Shown here piece by piece: positions 56,701-64,000 of a DNA stretch of 64,000 nt (its first letter is position 1; each line of letters opens with the position of its first letter). The translations under genes and the position numbers were made by a program. This DNA is from Diphasiastrum complanatum (taxonomy: Eukaryota; Streptophyta; Lycopodiopsida; Lycopodiales; Lycopodiaceae), in contig CM055107.1 in assembly GCA_029204225.1 (NCBI GenBank), positions 51,291,227 to 51,355,226 on the forward strand. The letters run 5' to 3'. Under the pieces are notes generated by a model that was given only the letters and a program-made list of their open reading frames with translations, ran no database searches and had not been told where the DNA came from.

Positions 56701-56861
56701 ATGTAAGAAATAGTGAAGCATCCTATATGGACACTATTATCTATATCAATTATGTTGTGTCCTATTTTGTACATATTAGGATCCTTGAGAAGAGATCTAT
56801 TCTGATGATGGAGATCATTCTTAAGTTGGAACAAAGTAGTGTTGTAAAACTAGCAAGTTAA
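53769..56861 (+). CDS. Gag-zinc knuckle-novel domain protein, 1030 codons
   Basis: One intact frame. Residues about 1-230 are copia-type gag (SSSNYSTWKVRMESLLEL, KKAKRALHIIKMNVTNELL, SKSTSRVLTLRRQIFSSR, DLACIDENIKDGEIVQVML). After a Lys/Gly-rich and Ser-rich linker comes a CCHC knuckle, CFYCGIKGHFANEC (about 249-262). Residues about 270-720 are Ser/Asp/Gly-rich with no recognised fold. Residues about 720-1000 hold the domain shared with copies A and C: GILDLFLQVLEGSSKV, VNVLKLSNFNKTS and GGGMQTLVDHFHLQLVCC. No protease, integrase or RT motif exists. The reading frame ends just before the purine tract. Intactness and near-identical LTRs suggest it may still be mobilised in trans. Confidence 0.85.
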   Translation: MASNGGIMLESSERLSSSNYSTWKVRMESLLELNELMDIVAEIEERPLTLQEQQRFDKKAKRALHIIKMNVTNELLKEVGKCQSASEAWNALKKLFESKSTSRVLTLRRQIFSSRQREGESAHAFILRVKSLSDDLACIDENIKDGEIVQVMLNGLLNEHANLVQSFAIQRVLPSVVDLQEILLAEEHRLQSKLDGASLQGGGEEAFFTKGKFKGKGKGKGKWSKGGNFDHDDHSSSSSSTNNNKSKFKCFYCGIKGHFANECHKKQNARSRLRSNVLLGDDNCCANLASFGESMVNFLDPLDLEDALVLPTSHMESCGAKLASCLYSSTHGLPRLVGSSMVLDGKCKNGKGKEGANFINGVDEDSSLEVIVANDLFVHMEKDGDAKCHSLQEDGCSSNSFHIDVCNHVGKDDGALSMLEGNGSFTSFCDKVICATSGVTFLHKKSRSKVSIMRLGEGDHKSKGREVCEVFKVGCTLNDVFMNDSEEESLSYDSLPKSLSRSSCLKRESTSITLMLKVLRILFLASNIQESSTSYGATIKREVSNFCGASIKRESCEGKGNGRVVLGKIQSMDLTSLHQLKAFYDCGGLFIHGQNGKRLVEEDYMEQLKWQLLQGKGDIIGELIEVCYELKRAVLIRFDTHLHLLYFMLNGNVGIYLLVYDGGIVFTNYSEGSNLSIDEILWDLNHVFEREYLQSFRSEDVHICKIFDVLLEDQEVDLGLLHQHQETSGNSKLVKSIKEETNGQGILDLFLQVLEGSSKVFGAARKCLLTLPHLPNLMYEHCYVNVLKLSNFNKTSSIVLHPLDLGDGIVIIAGLYDQVHEFIQILKGIEVVNMFSFEQSSRSSILVLANWQLVDIVGSSVVCKSCGGTSSISSSGFGHSNGVGNTSFWHSFTQRLSWIEDLQRQGGDGSSFMEIHVAFTICIVKCGGGMQTLVDHFHLQLVCCYFTEKPEMDTWRNSLIEILCSFTCTIFMILCKIDVRNSEASYMDTIIYINYVVSYFVHIRILEKRSILMMEIILKLEQSSVVKLAS

Positions 56862-56874
56862 GTTGAAGAGGGAG

Positions 56875-57521
56875 TGTGAAAATTGTCAACATTTCCTTGT
56901 CTAGTTTTAGGCCAAAATTGCTAAAAATGGCACATAGTTTAGGATCTGACTTTTCACACGTGTGAAAAAGGTCTAGATATTTTTAGTAAGTGTATTTTTT
57001 CAGTATGAAGAAGTGTCAAACTTCAAGACCTTCGAAATGAGTCCATTTTCATGTATTTTGGACATATATGCCAATTTTACCTATATAGGGCATATTTTAG
57101 GTAAGGAGGGTCTAGAGAGAGGAGAGAGAGTCATCTCTCTCAGCTATATATAGCAGGTAGGCCGTGGAGAAACAGGTTGGAGCAGATCCATTGTATTCAT
57201 TTGCTTAATGAGAGATTTTTCTATTGGGTTCTCCTTCCATTGTTGGCATTGTGTAGTGATTGAGTTCAAGCTTTGTGTGTATGATCTTAGGTGCTTTCCA
57301 AAAGTGATAGGCTGATGTATTATGGACTATATAATGCTATTTTGGGCCGCACTTGATGTTTATGGAAGTTTCCATTTGTGATAAATGCTTTTTGATCAAG
57401 TTCTTTGCATTCTAGGTAGCATAGAATGTGTTGCCAATTCCTAGCTTATGTAGTTTGGAGTGCAAGCATTCAAGCCAATGATCTTGGAGTTTAGATCCAC
57501 TTAGGATCTGTATTTTTCACA
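56875..57521 (+). repeat. 3' LTR of copy B
   Basis: Same length as the 5' LTR. The palindrome is extended by one substitution to TTTTCACACGTGTGAAAA (56951-56968). TATA-like CTATATATAG is at 57144-57153. Confidence 0.95.
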
Positions 57522-58333
57522 CATATTTTATTGACTTTTGTAAGGAACATGGCATTAAACAGGAGTTTGTGCAAGTTGATATACCTCAACAAAATGAAGT
57601 AGCTGAAAGAAAGAATCGTACCATTGTCAAAGCAGCTAGGGCAATGATGACACACATGGGAGTTACTGATTCTTTATGGGGAGAAGCTGTCAAAACTGTT
57701 GTGTTCTTACAAAATAGAAGCCCTACAGTTGCAGTACATAATCGCACACCCGAGGAGGCATTCACTGGTAAGAAGCCTAAGATGGATGGGTTGCGAGTAT
57801 TTGGATGCCGAATATATGTTCACATACCTAAAACTGAGAGAGCCAAAATGTAGGTAAAGGCCTTGAAGTGCATCTTTACAGGATATGATGAACAAACCAA
57901 GGGATATAGATGCTATGATCTAGAGGGGCTACGTGTGCACATAAGCCGTGATGTCTTATTTGATGAAATCCATAGATTTGGGGATGAAGAAAAGAATAAT
58001 GATGGGCTATGCAGGCTTCTCAAAGAGGATGAAGTAGTTCTACCATCACAGGAAGATCATGATGATGATGATGAGGGACGTGGTACTCCTCCTACCATAG
58101 AGATGAGATGGAGAGTGAGAAACAAATCTGTTGGATCGGAAAAGACTGAGGTAGCAGGTGATAAAAGGAAGGAAGATGCACCATGGGATTCCTATTCACC
58201 TCGTAGTGGATCACCTCAACGTAAGTTACTCAAATGGTATACTAAACTCATGAGTGACAAGGAAGGGAAAATTGTCGAGCCTAGCAAAGGAGGGAGAGTG
58301 GTGGCACTCCACACGAGAGAGGAAGGAACCTGA
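57522..58333 (+). pseudogene. Copia integrase C-terminal half and linker
   Basis: Resumes after the duplicated CATAT with FIDFCKEHGIKQEFVQVDIP, PQQNEVAERKNRTIVKAARA (the catalytic Glu), LWGEAVKTVVFLQNRSPT and TPEEAFTGKKPKMDGLRVFG. After a stop at 57853, the KCIFTGYDEQTKGYRCYDLE and HISRDVLFDE segment precedes an acidic linker. Confidence 0.88.
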
Positions 58334-58358
58334 CAAGTTTTAGGTAAATCTTGCACTT

Positions 58359-59880
58359 ATGAGTGACATTATTTCATCTACTGAACCCTCTTGCTTTGTG
58401 GAGGCCAAAAATCAGGAAATATGGCAAAAAGCAATGCAGGAGGAGATTGATTCCATCAAACACCATGACACATGGGAGATAGTGGATCTTCCAAAGGGCA
58501 AAAGACCCATTGGTAACAAATGGGTATACAGGACAAAGTACAATGCCGATGGAACTATTGCAAAACACAAAGCAAGGCTTGTAGTGAAGGGCTATGCGCA
58601 AAGTAAAGGTATTGACTACGAAGAGACCTTCGCTCCTGTGGCCAAGTGGAATACACTTCGCATGGTGATTGCTTTGGCGGCACTATTTGGATGGAATCTA
58701 CATCAGATGGACGTAAAGTCCGCATTTCTGAATGGTAAACTTGAAGAAGAAGTGTACATGGAGCAACCTAGTGGCTTTGAGATACATGGCATGGAAGACA
58801 AAGTGTGCAAACTGAAGAAAGCCTTGTACGAATTGAAACAAGCACCACGTGCTTGGTATAGCCACTTTGATGAGCATCTCCTTTCTAGAGGTTTGATATC
58901 ACTTCTTCAGAATTCAATCTTTACTATTTTGCTTGTGACTCTAGTATCACACTGATTGTGCTGTACGTAGATGACCTCATAATCACAGGAAATGATGATG
59001 AGTTGATTAGTGCAATCAAGAAAGATTTATCTTCTAGTTTTGATATGACTGATCTTGGCTTGATGCACTACTGTTTGGGAGTGGATGTATGGCAAGGTTG
59101 CAATAGCATCGCACTAACACAAACAAAGTACGTGAATGAAATTTTGAAGCGGTTCAAAATGTGCGACATCAAGCCAGTATCCACACCTGTGGAGGTTGGT
59201 AAGAAACTATCTAATCAGGATGAGAGTGTACTAGTTGATGCCACTTTATTTTGTCAATTAGTTGGTTCGCTGATTTATCTCACAACTACTCGTCCTGACA
59301 TAAGTTATGTTTTAAGCGTTATAAGTCAATTCATGGCTACTCCTAGAGAGATTCATTGGAAAGCAACGAATAGAATTCTTCGTTATGTGAAGGGCACGAT
59401 AACCCATGGATTGTTATATGAGAGGCAACATAGTTTACCAGTTTTATAGGGCTTTGTTGATTCAGATTGGGCAGGCTATATTGATGACAGGAGATCTACC
59501 ACAGGTTATATATTTCATGTAGGTAATGGTGTATTTTCTTGGTCAAGCAAGAAACAAGACACAATTGCTCTTTCTACTACAGAAGCAGAATACAAAGCAC
59601 TATAGCTACACAGGAAGCAGTTTGGCTAAGAAGAATGTTAGAAGACATTGGAATTCTGCAGAATAAGCCTACTGTGATCAGATGTGACAGTTAGAGTGCC
59701 ATACAGCTAGCTAAAAATCCTGTATTTCATGCACGCAGGAAGCATATAGAAATTAAGTATCATTTCATTAGAGAGAAGTTGTTATCTAATGAAATAGACA
59801 TAGTGCATTGTAACACAGAGAATCAGTTAGCTGATATATTCACTAAACCTTTAAGTACAGATAAGTTCGAGTTTTTTTAG
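58359..59880 (+). pseudogene. Copia reverse transcriptase and RNase H
   Basis: RT: WQKAMQEEIDSIKHHDTWEI, KARLVVKGYAQSKGIDYEET, LHQMDVKSAFLNGKLEEEVY, KKALYELKQAPRAWY, then a frameshift near 58900, and the catalytic LYVDDLIITG with LGLMHYCLGVDVW. RNase H: GFVDSDWAGYIDDRRSTTGY, SKKQDTIALSTTEAEYKA, then a frameshift near 59605 before AKNPVFHARRKHIEIKYHF and LADIFTKPLS. Confidence 0.92.
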
Positions 59881-59925
59881 AGAAAAGCTCTTTGTAAGAA
59901 AGATAAACTAGGGCTTAAGGGAGAG

Positions 59926-60267
59926 TGTTAGAATAAGTAAGCCCGAGTTTCTCTCATAGTTCATGACTTTCCGTGTTCGGCAGTGATTTCGAGTTTTTTA
60001 CTGTCCTTGTGATAGTATGCATGTGTGCCAGTTTGACGGTACACCTAGTGTAAGTTGGGACACGCATTCCGAAACGGGGACCGAAGTGCTATGCAGCGGT
60101 ACCCCACAAAAATTAGATTGTGTAGATATATCTTTTAGTCTCTTTTGTAAATATAGTTCAGAAGTGTTCTCTTCGGTTTGTGTGTGTGATCTCTCTTTAC
60201 TGTTTATCTGATTGATGTCAGATTGCTTGCAAATTAGCTAACTATACTGCCAGTAAGATCCTTGACA
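59926..60267 (+). repeat. 3' LTR of copia
   Basis: Preceded by the purine-rich GGGCTTAAGGGAGAG (59911-59925) and followed by target duplication GAAAC. Confidence 0.93.
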
Positions 60268-60480
60268 GAAACGCCAAGGACAAAGCATTACCTTACCTTC
60301 CGTCATTGTTTCTTTTTATCATCAGCATATTTCTATTGCATTACAACGTTCACAGGCGATTTCAATTCTTCGGCAGACTCAGTTTGCAGGAGCGGCTGCT
60401 TCAAAGCTTCATGCATTACCTGTTACTGGATCTATTTTAGTTAGTGATTTACATCAGGCAGTTGGTTTTGAGTAATTAGC
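60268..60480 (+). other. Exon-like open segment split by copia, right piece
   Basis: It continues as QGQSITLPSVIVSFYHQHIS, SILRQTQFAGAAASKLHALP and SDLHQAVGFE before TAA. The combined frame has no stop, which is unusual in AT-rich non-coding DNA, but a chance ORF cannot be excluded. Confidence 0.35.
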
Positions 60481-62075
60481 TCAATGTTTTGAATTTTTAC
60501 ATAACTATTGGGTAACTTTATTTCATTTTTGCCGTTCTACGGTACTTTTTTTAAAAAAAATATACTTTATTCTTCTTGTGTGATCATGGGTTTTCCATCA
60601 TTGTTAATAAAAGCGGGGATATTATTATTAACTTCGAGGTCCTCAGCTTCGAGCCATGGCCGAGGGGGCAGGCCCCATGCTGGCCCACGAAGCTCATATA
60701 GATCTACGTGGGCCCTGTCACTGGGACCCTTCTGGGCGCCGTGTCTACTTGCTCCGCCTCACGGCGCCATGGTCACCAGCCTCTAGTAGTAGTAATCTGC
60801 CTACAAATAGCGGCAAGTGTACCAATGGCCATACTACCAACTACTGCTACACTTGTCACTCGTCCAAAGGCAAATCAATCAATAGAACATTTTTAAATTA
60901 CTAAAGCTTCATAGAAATATGCCATATATACGTCATGTCATACTATAGTCTACTACGGACCTTCGCGAAAAGACAGCTCTATTGTACACCTGATTTGAAA
61001 TAGGCTGTAAGCAAAATTTATAGGCTGCAGCTCAATTTGGCTAATGAGTCAAATTTGAGGATGGGACAAAATTCAAATGGTCAGGCCGCTGATTGCTAGA
61101 TATATAGGCATATGGAGGCTGCTATTTTTGTTGACAAAAACGTCGGCATGCAATTAATTTCGTATAGTTTCTACCTGTAAATTACCTGCTTTAGCAGATT
61201 GGTTCTCCCGAGAAGATTGATAAAATATACTCGTCTTTTGGCTTTTTTCTTACACTGTAGTACGTACCCAGAAGTAATCCTCTTTTCTCTCTCTCTCTCT
61301 CTCTCTCTCTCCAGGCATTTTTTAAGCAATGAATTACCTATGCTCTTGAAGCACATGATCCATCCATTTTCATTTAGAAATGCCGTTGATTAGACGGAAA
61401 TAGTACGTAATTGAAAACTGCCTCTTCACAGGCTCGGGTTTTGGTTTTCTTGAGGTAATTCTGGGTCCTGGCTCAGGTTTTAATTTTCCTGTAGGTAGTT
61501 CTAGACAGCAATTATACAAAGCACATTGAAATTGTCGGGCAATCCGCTTTATGTAAATTTGTGGTATCCCTTTCCGTTCTTACCATCTTCTCCTACTATA
61601 GATAAAGATAACAGTTGATGCCTCATTTTGTTGACTGATCGGTAGTCTCTTGAATTACTGTGAAGACGCAGTTTTTCTCCTGTTACGACGATTACTCATA
61701 CAGCAATTGATGCCTCACTTCCTTCGTTGACTGATTGTTTATCTGTTGAAACTAATTGAAGAAGTACGCCTCTGCTTTTTCATCCCTCGTGGACAGATTT
61801 ATTTTCTTTAAAGAATACCAGCGCATTAAAAAGAAGCGACGTGTGGGAATGAATCATGAGCGTATATAAAAATATTAAGGCAAGGATATTCTAGTACGTA
61901 TACACAAGTTAATCTTCTTGTGCTAACGATGTTCTAAAGTTGACATGAAAGAGTTGAACGAATCATGAATGGCTGGCGATGGCTTTTACCCCTATAATCT
62001 ATCTTATGCAATTCTAACGCTGGGAGATACTTGAGGCTTCATATACGGGCCTTGCCTACGACGTGCCTGAGATCG
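60481..62075 (+). promoter_or_regulatory. Region upstream of the cyclin gene
   Basis: It contains a GC-rich island (about 60630-60790), possibly an old coding or transposon scrap (60656-60904 open). AT-rich sequence follows with a CT tract (61281-61312) of the kind common in plant promoters and 5' leaders. A TATA box could not be chosen with confidence. Confidence 0.4.
61281..61312. repeat. (CT)n microsatellite
   Basis: About 15 uninterrupted CT repeats, about 770 bp before the cyclin ATG. Confidence 0.9.
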
Positions 62076-63728
62076 ATGGATCGTCAGAGCAGTTTGTATT
62101 GCGTAGAACAGATTGTTGGAAGTCCTTGGAGTGATGGACCTGAATTATGTCCAAGTGAAAGATTCAAAAAGGAGATATCTTCTCATGATAGTAGTTGCCT
62201 TATAATATGTGACATCCCTGCGCAAAATGACGCTACTTTGATAAGCCTCTTTGAGAAAGAACACAGCCACATGCCTGAAGGAGGCTATCTGGTTGCTATG
62301 AAGTCCGATAACCTCTGTGCGGTCAGATTAAAGGCAGTGCTGTGGATTCTCAAGGTACCTTGAAAACGTACATCATAATATTGACAAATACGGAGTGCAA
62401 GTCAAATAGTGTAGAGTTTTATCATCAAACTGTGAAGAAAGTAACAATTTGAATGCAGGTCTGCAATGTTTACTGTTTCAGCCCTATCACAGCGGCTCTA
62501 GCTGTGAATTATTTTGACCGCTATTTCTCAAAGAATCTTTCAAGGGTAGACACTCTTACTTATTCACTTGCATGATTGAGCTTTCCCTCAGGCATTTGGC
62601 CTCCTTACATCGTATTTTATTAGACTTATAATCTGAGATAAATCGTCATCAGGTGACTGACTTTGTCTGAACTTATTTTTGTAGATTCGGAAAGGTTGGA
62701 TGATACAGCTCGTTTCTGTTGCTTGTCTGTCACTTGCTGCAAAGATGGAAGAAATTGATGTGCCGTTTTTGCTCGAGCTGCAGGTTTGTTTAGCGACTTT
62801 GAATTAACAGTACTTGTTAATATATTCACTTCATTCGATTGATCACCTTAAACTCGTCCATCAGATTGAAGGCTCAGAGCACGTTTTCGAGGCAAGGACA
62901 ATTCAGCGAATGGAACTTGCTATCCTTGGAGCATTAGCATGGCGCATGAGTTCGGTAACTGCGATTTCATTTGTTCATGACCTTTTAGACAAGCTTGACA
63001 GAAGCAGGAATTTCCGAAGGATGCTATCCATTCGCGTTATGGAGCTTTTGCTCGGAGCTCTGACAGGTAGTAAGGATTTCAGTCCTCTTGTTTTTCTTGA
63101 ATCAGCTGCTTGCCTACTGATTTTGAAGAGTAAGTTTCAAACATTTAGTAAGTTAGTAAGGCTTGAATATCTGCTTGCACATTAATAGTGGTTGTTGACT
63201 TCTGGTTCTTACCTCTCTCTAACTTTGTACTGTGTAGATCTTGACTTCATAGAATTCCGCCCATCCGTAGTTGCTGCCTCAGCTATATTTTGCGCCCTCC
63301 AGGAAATAGCTCCAATGGATGCTGAAAGTCACAAACATGCCTTGAGCCAATTGTTTCCTAAAGAAAAAGTAAGTTTCAAGTCGGGAAGCGAGAAGCTTCA
63401 GTTGATACATTACTATGAAAATCTAAATGGTCCCCGCAGCTAACTGAGGAATAATGTATTTCAGGTGAATCTGAGTCACTGCTACAATTTATTGGAAGAA
63501 CGTGTCGTGGATCCGATATATCCGTTGGTGTTTTCGAGTTTCAAAACGGAAATTCCACAAAGTCCAGTTACCGTCTCTGAAGTTTCGGCAGAGGAGTTTT
63601 CAATACGGCTAAAACACGCCCTAAACTGGTCCTGTCTCAGAAGAATATCAGTTACAGGGCACTTTATTTCATCTAACAGTGTTAGCTCAACACCGAGGAA
63701 AAGAAAGCTAGATGAGTTTCTGAAGTAG
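62076..63728 (+). CDS. CYCD: D-type cyclin, six exons, 353 residues
   Basis: Regulatory partner of a cyclin-dependent kinase at the G1/S transition. Exons 62076-62354, 62459-62545, 62685-62783, 62865-63066, 63238-63368 and 63465-63728 all have GT...AG introns and join without a stop. Introns are 81-171 bp. The first ATG (62076) gives SSLYCVEQIV near the N-terminus, an LxCxE retinoblastoma-binding motif at about residues 7-11. The cyclin box runs through AVRLKAVLWILKVCNVYCFS, ITAALAVNYFDRYFSKNLSR, WMIQLVSVACLSLAAKMEE and VPFLLELQ. The C-terminal cyclin fold includes VFEARTIQRMELAILGALAW and DFIEFRPSVVAASAI, and the protein ends with a basic TPRKRKLDEF. Length and order fit plant CYCD proteins; the subgroup is not assigned. 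Confidence 0.93.
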
Positions 63729-64000
63729 CAGCTAGTTGCTACTAAATGTCGTCAAGGTGTTGGACAGCAAAACATCTCTCTGTTTGTGATGAAAATTTCT
63801 CCAGAGATGTTTTCCTTTCCTACTGTTTCGAACGTCTTTGTCAGCATGTAAATATCTATCTGTTTGCAGCACAAGGCTTTCACAGTGTAAGCCATGTTGT
63901 AAAGAGTTTAGTACAAATTCAGTCCTCGTCAAATTTGTTGTTTATTCCGCTTAGTCGTTTAAATGTTACAACTACCATTTAGACTTATTGCGATGTCAAA
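63729..64000 (+). other. 3' UTR of the cyclin gene and window end
   Basis: AT-rich sequence after the TAG. No canonical AATAAA signal is seen before the window ends. Confidence 0.45.

Larger units (their letters stand above)
51950..57521 (+). mobile_element. Young non-autonomous LTR element with a 1030-codon ORF (copy B)
   Basis: 5572 bp with 647 bp LTRs (51950-52596 and 56875-57521), target duplication CATAT (51945-51949 and 57522-57526), primer site TGGTATCAGAGCTGG (52597-52611) and purine tract GAAGAGGGAG (56865-56874). The LTRs differ at four positions by eye, so insertion was recent. There is no protease, integrase or RT; the interior holds a long leader and one large ORF. It belongs in the TR-GAG/LARD class of gag-only elements but has a far longer protein. 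Confidence 0.95.
48602..60267 (+). mobile_element. Ty1/copia element with nested insertion
   Basis: 342 bp LTRs (48602-48943 and 59926-60267), target duplication GAAAC (48597-48601 and 60268-60272), primer site TGGTATCAGAGCC at 48944, purine tract, and gag-protease-integrase-RT-RNase H order. The LTRs differ at roughly 20 sites by eye. A second element (51950-57521) sits inside its integrase. Without that insert the element is about 6.1 kb. Stops and frameshifts make it non-autonomous. Confidence 0.95.

Noticed and set aside
60656-60904. Plus-strand ORF in the GC-rich island upstream of the cyclin
   Set aside because: Overlapping frames are equally open and no motif or splice structure supports one of them. 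Left as possible scrap.

Overview
This is a transposon-rich stretch of a land-plant nuclear genome. The signs are DUF659-type hAT transposases, Ty3/gypsy chromoviruses and Ty1/copia elements primed by initiator-Met tRNA, a D-type cyclin with an LxCxE motif, and the start of a HEAT-repeat gene resembling SGR6/MROH1. The huge TE-filled intron and low gene density suggest a large genome (fern, lycophyte or gymnosperm-like), but I cannot assign a taxon. No rRNA, tRNA or CRISPR array was seen.

Layout: 1-450 is TG/GA microsatellite. 451-9361 is a decayed hAT gene split by a complete chromovirus (2021-8377, target duplication ACCAT). A 5'-truncated LINE (9579-12835, minus) follows, then a large inverted duplication (12834-13635) and a degenerate copy of a small ORF (13878-14054, minus). 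A better-preserved relative of that ORF (16207-16509, plus) lies tail-to-tail with a second hAT gene (17245-19245, minus). 19431-21710 is the 3' part of an LTR element with an unusual C-terminal domain, and 22160-22640 is a third hAT remnant.

22885-37329 (minus) holds four exons of an SGR6/MROH1-like HEAT-repeat gene. Exon 1 lies about 13.6 kb from exon 2, and the intron is filled by a chromovirus with a rearranged copia inside it, an old gypsy element and copia scraps. From 37630 to 48445 there are mostly LTR-element fragments, a small spliced gene of unknown function (45436-46556) and another copy of the unusual C-terminal domain.

48602-60267 is a copia element (target duplication GAAAC). 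A young non-autonomous element (51950-57521, target duplication CATAT, LTRs differing at only four sites by eye) sits inside it and carries a single 1030-codon ORF: gag, zinc knuckle and a long unrecognised region. 62076-63728 is a complete six-exon D-type cyclin gene with small introns. The cyclin and the HEAT-repeat gene are the only convincing host genes. The strongest candidates for something undescribed are the repeated gag-plus-novel-domain LTR family and the repeated pairing of a hAT transposase with a convergent small ORF.
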